Below, in pieces: positions 11,555 through 20,940 of a DNA stretch of 64,000 nucleotides. The stretch lies in contig CAUYUJ010016368.1 in the NCBI GenBank assembly GCA_963575745.1, forward strand, positions 41,764 through 105,763, read 5' to 3'. A program made the position numbers and the translations under genes. Source of the stretch: Prorocentrum cordatum. Its lineage: Eukaryota > Sar > Dinophyceae > Prorocentrales > Prorocentraceae. The notes beneath the pieces are model-generated. The model saw nothing but the letters and a program-made list of their open reading frames with translations. It was not told the DNA's origin and ran no database searches. Position 1 is the first letter of the stretch; every line of letters starts with the position of its first letter.

Positions 11555-11845
11555 TGATTTGTTCCTGGCTCATCGTCCGTGGTCGGGGGTTCGGGCGTTC
11601 CTTGAGCATCGGCTTCGGGCGAGCATGGAATTCGGCTTCCCGCGGCAGCCGGAATGCCAGGGGTTTGCGTGGATTGTTCGTATCCCTTGCCGCCCTAGGC
11701 CCTGGCTCCTTGTCTGTGGTCGGGGGTTCGAGCACTCTTTGAGCATCGGCTTCGGGTGAGCAGGGAGTTGGGTTCCCGCGGCAGCCAGAATGGCAAGGGG
11801 TTTGTGTGGATTGTTCGTGTCCCCTGTCGCCCCTGGCTTAGTGGG
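11555..11845. repeat. ~143-bp tandem duplication
   Basis: GTGGTCGGGGGTTCG, TTGAGCATCGGCTTCGGG and CCCGCGGCAGCC recur at a spacing of about 143 bp (near 11579 and 11722). GGGGTTCGAG superficially resembles a tRNA T-loop, but no cloverleaf forms around it. Confidence 0.85.
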
Positions 11846-11861
11846 CCCTGTCTTGGGCTTA

Positions 11862-11982
11862 CAGTGGAGACCCATGCCAAGAAACACCCTGGTTGACGTC
11901 CCCACACCAAAAGTCAATGGACGTCCTGGGGCCTGAGGGTTGGGTTTCTTGTGGAAGGTTCCTTGTGGTCGGGCCCCTACTG
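11862..11982. mobile_element. Complete MITE, 121 bp, TA target duplication
   Basis: The element starts CAGTGGAGACCC and ends GGGCCCCTACTG, so its ends are inverted repeats with about 9 of 12 positions matching. It is flanked on both sides by TA (11860-11861 and 11983-11984). Ends of the CAGT type with TA duplication are typical of Tc1/mariner/pogo transposons. It has no coding capacity. Relatives lie at 11125-11215 and 50864-51039. Confidence 0.85.
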
Positions 11983-12249
11983 TAGTTGGCACCGCCCAAC
12001 CATGCTCATGCTATGTGTGCAACGGTCACGCAAAGAGCGACGCGCACGCCCAGAAATCTCAATCAGCTCCGAGGTGGGCGCTCTCTGGCCCTCAAGCTCG
12101 GGCATAGATGCACGACGAGACTTGGTCTGATCTGTTTTGGTCGGACGTGCGTCTCTAGCAAAGGCACGCAGTACGAGTATGTCCTCATGCGTCGCGCATG
12201 GGACGTTCCAGAAAGGACCTTGCCTTCGAGGATCGAAGGAGTTGTCATC

Positions 12250-12352
12250 TCTTTCTCGGCGGAAGGGCGGCGGAAGGTCGGCGGAAGTAAAACGAGGCCG
12301 CCTCCGCCGGCGGAAGCCAGCAGAAGGGCGGCGGAAGGCGGCGGAAGTAGAG
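12250..12352. repeat. GGCGGAAG short tandem
   Basis: GGCGGAAGG/GTCGGCGGAAG words recur about nine times with one inverted CCGCCTCCGCC interruption. No gene is seen. Confidence 0.8.
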
Positions 12353-12435
12353 AACGCGCCCCAAGAGATGAAAACACATTTTTGGGTTCAGGGTTTTCGG
12401 AACCTGCCCCTCAGATTATCCTTTCGAAGACCTCC

Positions 12436-12640
12436 CTCTAGGCCTCCCAGATGGGGTCCGAGTAGATGGGGTCGGAGGATCGCGCCGCATCGCCGATGCA
12501 TCGGCGATGCTGCTCGATGCGGAGCCCAGTTTTCTCCACGCGGACGGCGCCGATGCACCGCCGACGTCGCCGATGCATCGCCGATGCATCGCCGCTGCAT
12601 CGCCGCTGCGCCGCGATCCGCCGACCCCGTCTGCTGCCTC
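12436..12640. repeat. GATGCATCGCC module of a dispersed element (copy 1)
   Basis: It begins with CTAGGCCTCCCAGATGGGGT, contains the perfect palindrome CGCCGATGCATCGGCG, then an 11-bp tandem of GCCGATGCATC and GCCGCTGCATC. The same module starts near 63629. In both places it is followed by the Y-shaped fold-back, so the two parts appear to travel together. Confidence 0.85.
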
Positions 12641-12645
12641 CCGAG

Positions 12646-12844
12646 GTGCGGCCTCGGGGCCCGGCAGCGCTGCCGCGGCCCCCCGGGCGGCTCCTCGCCG
12701 CCCCCGCACGGGGCCCCCGAGGAGCGGATGGTCTCGCACGTGTACGGGAGCCGGGTGCTGAGGCTCCTGTTCGAGCGCTGCCCGGACTGCAGGGCCAGCC
12801 TGGTCCTCGGGGTGTCGAAGGAGGAAAAAAAAAACGTAACGAAC
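12646..12844 (+). CDS. Possible Pumilio-like repeat exon (fragment)
   Basis: In one frame this stretch reads EERMVSHVYGSRVLRLLFER, which fits the second helix of a Pumilio (PUF) RNA-binding repeat, where a Y-G-x-R-V core touches RNA. The codons around it end almost entirely in G or C. A possible acceptor AG is at 12644-12645 and a canonical GTAAGT donor at 12845-12850, but the last codons are A-rich, so the true 3' boundary may be earlier. Only one repeat is visible where PUF proteins usually have about eight. It is sandwiched between two halves of a dispersed element, so it may be an exon between repeat-bearing introns or a captured gene fragment. The family assignment is tentative. Confidence 0.3.
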
Positions 12845-12861
12845 GTAAGTTTCTGGTGCTT

Positions 12862-12978
12862 CGCGCGGATTTCTTGGTTCTGCGCTGGGCCCCCCCCCCG
12901 GCGGCGCCTCCGGCGCCGCCCCTCGCGCGCTCCGCGCGCCAGGGAGGGGGTCCAGCGCAGATCCAAGAACTCCGCGCG
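12862..12978. other. Y-shaped fold-back element (copy 1)
   Basis: Two 28-nt arms (12862-12889 and 12951-12978) pair at 25 positions. Between them sit two independent hairpins: GGCGGCGCC-TCC-GGCGCCGCC (12900-12920, 9-bp stem) and GCGCGC-TCC-GCGCGC (12925-12939). The result is a three-way junction. Copy 2 at 63862-63967 keeps the same plan. Confidence 0.85.
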
Positions 12979-12984
12979 GAGCGC

Positions 12985-13219
12985 CAACAGTTTATGTTTA
13001 TGTAGTTTTCTCTTCTTTTAGATTTGTCGACTCCCAATCCGCGAGGAGAGTTTTTTTGGAATCCCGGCCGATACGAGGCGTTATCAGGGGGGAGGGAGGC
13101 GGGGTGCGGGGGGCCGGTGACGTCACGTTTCGCGCCAGCGCCGTGTGGGAGTGTTTAGTCAGGAGGGGAAAAAACACAGACACAGTTAATCGACGATTCT
13201 GAGGAAAATATGCGAAAAA
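12985..13219. other. Spacer upstream of the LINE fragment
   Basis: No gene is seen. The part from about 13142 to 13222, containing GGGAAAAAACACA and AATCGACGAT, resembles a stretch at about 57302-57385. Confidence 0.5.
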
Positions 13220-14620
13220 ATGGGCTGGAATGGGACCCCCTTCTTGGACCCGATCAAGACTGTGCTGCAGGTCCCTTGGGCCAAAGGTAAATTAGCAGAT
13301 ATTGTTTCAATACACGCGTCAAGTGGATTGGGGACGCAGCCAAAGCGCTTTGAAGAGCGTTATTCCTTGTCGTCCGCCTGCAGGTGGTGTGGACACCCGT
13401 CAGGCTTGATGTTTTACGGACTTTACAGCTGCGACGGCCCAGAGGCATGGCGTCGTGATCAGGGTTATGAAGATGTCGTGTCGGTCGGTTGGAAGTTCCT
13501 TAGCAACAGCTCAGTTGTCGTCGGGGTCACAGACAGTATGAGAGACGCCATGCCTCCGCCCCAGCATGTTCACGAATGGCCTCAGCGCGGTCTCCTAGGA
13601 GGCGGGTACCTCAGCGCGTTGATCTTCATAGACCGCTCGTGGGTCAACCCAGATGTGGAGGGGGCGACGAGGGCAGGACGGGCGGACGTATCTCGCACGC
13701 TTGGCAGCGAGCTAGTCTCATCGGCGGCCGACGGGCCACGGCCAGTGCCTGTGCAGAGCGTGGGCATTGCTGAGCAGTTCGTGATCTACATGGTTTTCCG
13801 GCTCATGGGGCCCAGGGCGACCACTATCACGGATCACAAGAACCTCTTGATATGCCTCCAAAAGTGCCCCGAGAAGATGAGCAGGGTTTCAGATCCGTGT
13901 TGGGAAGTCTGGCGACTGGTCTTCGGGAATGTGAACGTCGCGAGGTCGGAGAATGTGAATCTTCAGCGGGAGCTGTCTCTTAAAAGCAGCGCGGGGCTCC
14001 AGGATCACGACTTCTCGGACTCCAGGTACCATGGAAATCGGCAGGCCGTAAAGTATTCGAGGTTGGGGGCTCTAGTGCGTCCTGTAGTGTCCCAGCTGGA
14101 CCAAAGGGTCCAGGCGGCCTTGGTGTTCGGTAGGCAGTTCACGTGGCTCCTGGCAGACTCCCTGAGACACCTGGAGACTCTAGGATTTCCTGATTTGGAC
14201 AAGGTCCCGTGGGCTACAAAGGTCCCCTGGCAGACCCAGACGTTAGGTGATGAACCCCTGTGCGTGTTAAAACTCACCACGGGGGCCCGAGGCCACCTGC
14301 TGCACAACGCTGCTAGCAGGTGGGGTTTCCAGATTTTGCGCAGTGAATGCGGCTCGTCGGAGTGCATTCACAAGAATGAGTGTCCTGGCAAGCCGAGGGC
14401 GCCTGCGAGGACGCGCGAGTCGCACCGCAAGTGGGTGCTCGGCTCGTATTTGTATTTCAGCAAGCAGTGCGGATGCCACGCGCGGTGGCGGGTCAAGGAC
14501 TCGGCCGCGCGCTGCCTTCGCCCTGCTGGGACTGGGAAGGTTGGGGCTGTGAAGTACATGCGCCAGGGCATGGGCCCCGCTTCCAAGGCGTTGGTGGGGC
14601 GCCCCTTCCCAGTCCTCTAA
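13220..14620 (+). CDS. LINE retrotransposon ORF fragment: zinc knuckle and RNase H
   Basis: This 466-codon open frame looks like the C-terminal part of a non-LTR retrotransposon polyprotein. Residues about 54-71 carry a Cys cluster (C54, C57, C71) like the knuckle that follows the reverse transcriptase. Residues about 134-285 match RNase H, which removes RNA from RNA-DNA hybrids: D138 in FIDRSW, E185 in GIAEQ and D205 in ITDHKN fit three catalytic acids. The fourth, expected in a GNxxAD motif, is Val277 in GNRQAVKY, so catalysis is probably lost. Residues 360-466 contain scattered Cys and a basic tail of the kind seen after RNase H in such elements. No reverse transcriptase YxDD region lies upstream, so the copy is 5'-truncated. 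The ATG may not be a real start. The family call is from pattern memory; the frame itself is certain. Confidence 0.7.
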   Translation: MGWNGTPFLDPIKTVLQVPWAKGKLADIVSIHASSGLGTQPKRFEERYSLSSACRWCGHPSGLMFYGLYSCDGPEAWRRDQGYEDVVSVGWKFLSNSSVVVGVTDSMRDAMPPPQHVHEWPQRGLLGGGYLSALIFIDRSWVNPDVEGATRAGRADVSRTLGSELVSSAADGPRPVPVQSVGIAEQFVIYMVFRLMGPRATTITDHKNLLICLQKCPEKMSRVSDPCWEVWRLVFGNVNVARSENVNLQRELSLKSSAGLQDHDFSDSRYHGNRQAVKYSRLGALVRPVVSQLDQRVQAALVFGRQFTWLLADSLRHLETLGFPDLDKVPWATKVPWQTQTLGDEPLCVLKLTTGARGHLLHNAASRWGFQILRSECGSSECIHKNECPGKPRAPARTRESHRKWVLGSYLYFSKQCGCHARWRVKDSAARCLRPAGTGKVGAVKYMRQGMGPASKALVGRPFPVL

Positions 14621-14639
14621 TTGCCCCCAACGGGCCAGT

Positions 14640-15470
14640 CTTTCTCCGAGGGATTGCGTCCGCAGAGGCTCCAGAGGCTCCAGAGGAGGAGGGCGAGGAG
14701 CAGGACCAGGACCAGGATCAGGAGCGGAAGGAGGAGGAGGAAGCGCAGGAAGGAGGAGTCGTCACCGTTGCCGTCTTGTTTGTCACTCTCCAAGTGTGTT
14801 GTTATCCAGCACTTGCGGGAGCGAGGCGGCATTTCGCGATGCATGCTGATTGGCGAGGCTGCCGTGAGAGCTGCGATGCAGGACGAAGATGGGCCCGCGT
14901 CGGCTGTCGACGTAGGTTAATTTGTTTTGTTCGACCGTGCGCAGGAGGGCCTCATCGTCTGCGTCGTCGATGTCGTCGTCGTGGGTTTTTTGTTGCGTCG
15001 TCGCCCAGGAACTCTGCGCGACCACGAAGGGCGCCGACGACCAGCAAGTCGCGATTTTTTACACTCAGTCTGTGGCTCCCCGCAGATGGCGCGGGCAGCG
15101 CCAGGGCTTGGCGGACGCGCGCCTACGCCGCAGGGCCATGGCGCAACCGCCCCATTTCGGCGCACACCTCACGCGGTTCGCGGCCCAGCGGAAGATGTTT
15201 CGAGTTGGGGGGGCGTCCGCGGCGTTTCTACAGTTTAAGGACGCGGCCGCTCAGAAGCAGACGAGCTCCCCATGGGAGCTCTCTCTCTTCCGTTGGAGAT
15301 GGCGTCGCGCGTGCGCGGCGCCTTCTTCCGCGCACCATCACAGAACGCTGCGCTGCGCCCAGGATGGCTGGACCAACCTGCGCAGGTCGAGCACTGAACT
15401 TCTCGAGGCTAATGATGCCACGGCGGAGCAGGCGCTATTGCGCCCTGGTGCAGAGACTCAGCCCATCAGC
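14640..15470. other. Low-confidence exon/intron region
   Basis: A purine-rich repeat (GAGGAGCAGGACC type) at about 14680-14755 is followed by a frame reading QHLRERGGISRCMLIGEAAV up to a GTAGGT at 14912. A T-rich stretch ends in CCCCGCAG before ATGGCGCGG near 15087. This could be an exon, a ~170-bp intron and a second exon, but no domain is recognisable. A single relative of the 1.1-2.6 kb satellite lies near 15148-15185. Confidence 0.25.
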
Positions 15471-18400
15471 GACCCAGCCCATCAGCCACTCAGCCCATCA
15501 GGGGCTCTGCCCATCAGCGACTCAAGGTGGCAACCCTCAGTCCATGCTTGGCCAGGCGCATGCCATGGGCGCGCCAGCGACTCAGCCCATCATCGAATCA
15601 GCCCATCAGCGACTCAGCCCATCAGCGACTCAAGGTGCCAACCCTCAGTGGGCACGCCCCGCGGCGCGCGCGCGCGGTAGAGGCTCCCGCCGTGACGGTG
15701 GGGGCCCCGCGGCGCGTGCACGGTAGACGGTTGGGCCGCGCCCGCCTTGCGAGACCGTGGGCATGCCCCGCGACGCGCACGCGGTAGAGGCTCCCACCGC
15801 GACGGTGGGGGGCTCGCGGCGCGTGCACGGTAGACGGTTGAGTTGCGCCCTGCAGGTGCTCAGAGACGCCAGGCCCAGCCCTCAGCGGCTAAGTGTACGC
15901 GCGATTCAGCCCATCAGCGACTCAGCCCATCGGCGTCTCAAGGTACCTACCCTCAGTCGATGCTAGGCCAGGCACAGGCCAGGCTCAGGCCAGGCGGAGG
16001 CCAGGCTCAGGCTAGGTCCACCAGCGGCTCAGCCAATCAGTGGCTCAGCGCGCCACTCCATCAGCCCATCAGTGGCCCAGCCTACCAAAAAGGCGCTGCG
16101 ACTCACGATAGCTGGCTCCGAGGCCCTACTTTTAGGGCGTCGACCCGAAAGTTACGGCCTGTATCCTAACAAAGCCTCGATGCATGGATGGAGTGCGCGC
16201 GCGTTTGCTATTGTCATTGTATATGTCGAAGCTTGAGTCTCGTGTTGTGCAACTTCAGTTGCTTTCGTTCGAGTTTAGGGCTGACAGCTCACTGACCTAA
16301 GCGTCTCGCCGCCGTAACTCCTAAAGGTTAATTTAGAGCCTGTGAGGGGCCAGTTTTGGGGCTACGAGGGGCCCAATTGGGGCTGCGAGGGACCAAAATG
16401 GGGCTACTGAGTCCTGGGGGCTGGAGGAGGCCGTCCTACGCGCGCAGGCGCACACAAAGTGAGTGGCCAAATTGGGGCTACGAGTGGCCAAATTGGGGTA
16501 CAAGGGACCGGGGGGCCAAAGTGGGACTACTCACGAGGAATTGTGTGGGCATCGCATAGCCCTTAGACCGACTCAGCCCATCAGGGGCTCTGCCCACCAG
16601 TGACGCAAGGTGGCAACCCTCAGTCCATGCTTGGCCAGGCGCAGGCCATGCGCCCGCCAGCGACTCAGCCCGTCAGAGACTCAGCTCATCATCCACTCAG
16701 CCCATCAGGGGCTCTGCCCATCGGCGACTCAAGGTGGCAACCCTCAGTCCATGCTTGGCCAGGCGCATGCCACGGGCCCGCCAGCGACTCGGCCCATCAG
16801 CGACCCAGCCCATCAGCGACCCATGGTGCCAACCCTCAGTGGGCATGTCCCACGACGCGCGCGCGGTAGAGGCTCCCGCCGTGACGGTGGGGGCCCCACG
16901 GCGCGTGCACGGTAGACGGTTGGGTTGCGCCCACCCTGCGGGGCTGTGGGCATGCCCCACGACGCGCACGCGGTAGAGGCTTCCCCCGTGACGGTGGGGG
17001 CCCCACGGTGCGTACGCGGTAGACGGTTGGGTTGCGCCCTGCAGATGCCTAGAGACGCCAGGCCCAGCCCTCAGTGGCTAAATGTACGCGCGATTCAGCC
17101 CATCAGCGACTCAGCCCATCGGCGACTCAAGGTACCTACCCTCAGTCGATGCTAGGCCAGGCTCAGGCCAGGCTCAGGCTAGGCCCACCAGCGACTCAGC
17201 CCATCATTAGCTCAGCGCACCAGCCAACCAGCCCATCAGTGGCCCAGCCTGCCAAAAGACGCTGCGAATCACGATAGCTGGCTCGTAGGCCATACTTCTA
17301 AGAAGTAGGCCTTAAAGTTAGGGCCTATACCCTAACAAAACCTGGCTGCATGGCTGGCGTGCGTGCGCGTTTTGCTATTGTCTTGACATCAGTCGAGGCT
17401 TGAGTTGCGTGCTGTGCAACTTCAGTTGCTTTTCGGTTTAGGGCCTACAGCTCACTAACCCCAGAACCTCGCCGCCTTAACTCCTAAATTTTAATTTAGG
17501 GCCCAGGTGAACAATTTGGGCTACGGTGAACCATATTTGGGCTACGGCGAACCATATTTGGGCTACGTTGAACCATATTTGGGCTACGCGTGCCCAAACG
17601 AGTGCAGGCGCGCAAAAAGTCAGCCGCCATATTTGGGCTACGGTGATTCATATTTGGGCTACGGTGAACCATATGTGGGCTACGGTGAACCAAATTTGGG
17701 CTACGGTGAACCATATTTGGGCTACGCGACCCTAGGATTCTGGGGCAGGACGTTTAGGGGGAGGTTTAGGGCATGGGATCTAATTTTCACGACATGTACA
17801 GCAGCCCATCAGCGACTCAGTATGCCAGCGCACCAGCCCATCAGCCCATCAGTGGCTCAGCCCAGCAGCGACTCAAGGTGCCAACACTCAGTCCATGCTA
17901 GGCGAGGTGCAGGCTAGCCTCAGGCCAGGACAGAGGGTGAGGACCTGTGAGGAGCAGAGTGGATGGATAGATGGACGATCCACCACCGCAAACATTGGTT
18001 ACCGTTTAGGGGGGGGGGGCTGCGCCACCTCCACCCCCTAGAGAAGAACATCCCCTGTCACGGTGGGCGCACGCCGCGGCGCGTACACGGTAGAGACTTC
18101 CCCCCCCGTAACGGTGGGGCGCGCCACGGCGCGTGCACGGTAGGGGCTCCCCCCCGTCGCGGTGGGCACGTTTCCCCCCGTCACGGTGGGGCATGCCGCG
18201 GCGCGTGCACGGTGGAGGCTTCCCCCCGTGACGGCGGGGTGCGCCGCTGCGCGTGCTCGGTAGGGCCCCCCCTTGTGACGGTAGACGCCCCCGCGGCGTG
18301 TGCGCGGTATACGGTTAGGTTGCCACGCGCGGGGCGTGCTCGAGTTGTTGCTTCCTAGAGGCGCCAGGCCATCAGCCCATCAGCGACTCAGCCTTCAGTG

Positions 18401-18990
18401 GCTAAGTGCGCCAGCGGCTCAGCCCATAACGACTCAGCCCTCAGTAGATAAGTGCACCAGCGATTCAGCCCATCAGCGACTCAGCCCTCAGTGGCTAAGT
18501 GCGTCAACGACCCAGCCCCATCAACGACTCAGCCCTCAGTGGCCAAGTGTGTCAGCGGCCCACCCCCAGCAGTCAGCGACTGAGTGCGTCAGCGGCTCAG
18601 CCCATCATCGACCCAACCCACGATAGGAGGCTCGAGGCAGGTACGTTTAGGGGATATTCCCTGGCATGTAGGGGATGCACCATTACTTTAGTGGTTATTC
18701 CCCCCAAATCTAAGCCGACCATGGCGTTGAAATCGTGTACCAACACAGCCCCAGTGACTAAGTGCGTCAGCGGCCCAGCCCATCAGCGACTCAACCCACG
18801 AAAGGAGGCTCGACGCAGTTGCGTTTGCGGGGCAGCCCCCGACATTTAGGGGATACCCCTTAATTTTATAGGTTATTCCCCCAAGCCTAAGCCGACCATG
18901 GCTTTGAAATCGTATACCAGTGCTACTACATTGCCATCGGTCGTGGGATGTTGCCCTGGTTCGGCAGCCTGAATTTAGGGGATAAGACAT
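15450..18990. repeat. Diverged left part of the ~1.1-kb higher-order satellite
   Basis: It shares the sub-repeats of the array to the right: CAGCCCATCAGCGACT words, GACGCGCGCGCGGTAGAGGC blocks, the GGCTCAGGCCA tract and the CCCTAAC-AAAACCT-GCTGCATGG anchor (near 16155 and 17335). Copies differ from each other far more than those right of 19 kb. At 16340-16540 the 21-bp repeat exists as a looser GTGGCCAAATTGGGGCTACG form, and 17515-17730 has a GTGAACCATATTTGGGCTAC form. At 18050-18310 a local ~60-bp expansion of CCCCCGTNACGGTGGGG hairpin words occurs. Confidence 0.88.
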
Positions 18991-19034
18991 CCACTAACCC
19001 CAGCAGCCCCCACCGTAACCCCTAAATGTTAATT

Positions 19035-19215
19035 TAGGGCCGCGCGTAACCATATTTGGGCCACGCGTAACCATATTTGGGCTACGCGTAACCATATTTG
19101 GGCTACGTTGAACCATATTTGGGCTGCGCGTGCCCAGACGTGTGCAGACACGCAAAAATTTGGGCTACGCGTAACCATAGTTGGGCCACGCGTAACCATA
19201 TTTGGGCTACGCCAC
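19035..19215. repeat. 21-bp sub-repeat block (first of nine)
   Basis: The unit contains GTAACCATATTTGGGCTACG, itself an imperfect inverted repeat (GTARCC/GGGCTAC). Equivalent blocks lie at about 20105-20310, 21232-21435, 22350-22552, 23487-23690, 24617-24800, 25618-25820, 26700-26905 and 27822-28022. Most blocks are interrupted once by CGTGCCCAAACGTGTGCAGG, which with the following CACG forms a CGTGCC/GGCACG hairpin. Confidence 0.93.
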
Positions 19216-20869
19216 CCTAGAACTTTGGGGCTGGACGTTTAATGGGTGAGGTTTAGGGCATGGGATCTAAGGTTCACGACATGTACAGCAGCCCATCAGC
19301 GACTCAGTATGCCAGCGCACCAGCCCATCAGCCCATCAGTGGCTCAGCCCAGCAGCGACTCAAGGTGCCAACACTCAGTCCATGCTAGGTGGGCCCACCA
19401 GCGACTCAGCCCATCAGCGACTCAGCCCATCAGCGACTCAAGGTGCCAACCCTCAGTGGGCATGCCCCACGACGCGCGCGCGGTAGAGGCTCCCGCCGTG
19501 ACGGTGGGGGCCCCACGGCGCGTGCACGGTAGACGGTTGGGTCGCGCCCACCCTGCGGGTTTGTGGGCATGCCCCACGACGCGCACGCGGTAGAGGCTTC
19601 CCCCGTGACGGTGGGGGCCCCACGGCGCGTGCACGGTGGACGGTTGGGCTGCGCCCTGCAGGTGCCTAGAGACGCCAGGCCCAGCCCTCAGTGGCTAAGT
19701 GCACCAGCGACTCAGCCCATCAGCGACTCAGCCTATCGGCGACTCAAGGTATCTACCCCCGGCCGGTGCTAGGCCAGGCTCAGGCCAGGCTCAGGCCAGG
19801 CCCAGGCTAGGCTCAGCGCGCCAGCCAATCAGCCCATCAGTGGCTCAGCCCGCCAAAAGACGCTGCGAATCACCATATCTGGCTCGTAGGTCCTACTTCA
19901 AGGGCGTAGGCCCTAAAGTTAGGGCCTATACCCTAACAAAACCTCGCTGCATGGCTGGCGTGCGTACGCGTTTGCTATTGTCTTGGCACCAGTCGAGGCT
20001 TGAGTTGCGCGTTGTGCAACTTCGGTTGCTATTCGGTTTAGGGCCTACAGCCCACTAACTCCAGCAGCCCCCCACCTTAACTCCTAAAGGTTAAGTTAGG
20101 GCCGCGCGTAACCATATTTGGGCCACGCGTAACCATATTTGGGCTACGCGTAACCATATTTGGGCTACGCGTAACCATATTTGGGCTACGCGTGCCCAAA
20201 CGTGCGCAGGCACGCAATCTGTGCGTAACCATACTTGGGCGACGCGTAACCATATTTGGGCTACGCGTAACCATAGTTGGGCCACGCGTAACCATATTTG
20301 GGCTACGCCACCCTAGAATTCTGGGGCAGGACGTTTAGGGTGAGGTTTAGGGCATGGGATCTAAGGTTCACGACCTGTACAGCAGCCCATCAGCGACTCA
20401 GTATGCCAGCGCACCAGCCCATCAGCCCATCAGTGGCTCAGCCCAGCAGCGACTCAAGGTGCCAACCCTCGGTCCATGCTAGGTGGGCCCACCAGCGACT
20501 CAGCCCATCAGCGACTCAGCCCATCAGCGACTCAAGGTGCCAACCCTCAGTGGGCATGCCCCACGACGCGCACGCGGTAGAGGCTCCCACCGTGACGGTG
20601 GGGACCCCACGGCGCGTGCACGGTAGACGGTTGGGCTGCGCCCACCCTGCGGGGCTGTGGGCATGCCCCACGACGCGCACGCGGTAGAGGCTTCCCCCGT
20701 GACGGTGGGGGCCCCACGGCGCGTGCACGGTAGACGATTGGGCTGCGCCCTGTAGGTGCTTAGAGACGCCAGGCCCAGCCTTCAGTGGCTAAGTGCACCA
20801 GCGACTCAGCCCATCAGCGACTCAGCCCATCGGCGACTCAAGGTATCTACCCCCAGCCGATGCTAGGCC

Positions 20870-20940
20870 AGGCTCAGGCCAGGCTCAGGCCAGGCTCAGG
20901 CCAGGCTCAGGCCAGGCTCAGGCCAGGCCCAGGCTAGGCT
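20870..20940. repeat. 11-bp VNTR within the satellite unit
   Basis: GGCTCAGGCCA is repeated head-to-tail. The copy number differs between units, from about two near 26380 to about seven near 23112, so this is the fastest-changing part of the unit. Confidence 0.9.

Noticed and set aside
11722-11760. tRNA gene suggested by GGGGTTCGAG
   Set aside because: No acceptor, D or anticodon stems can be drawn around it, and the motif is part of a 143-bp duplication.
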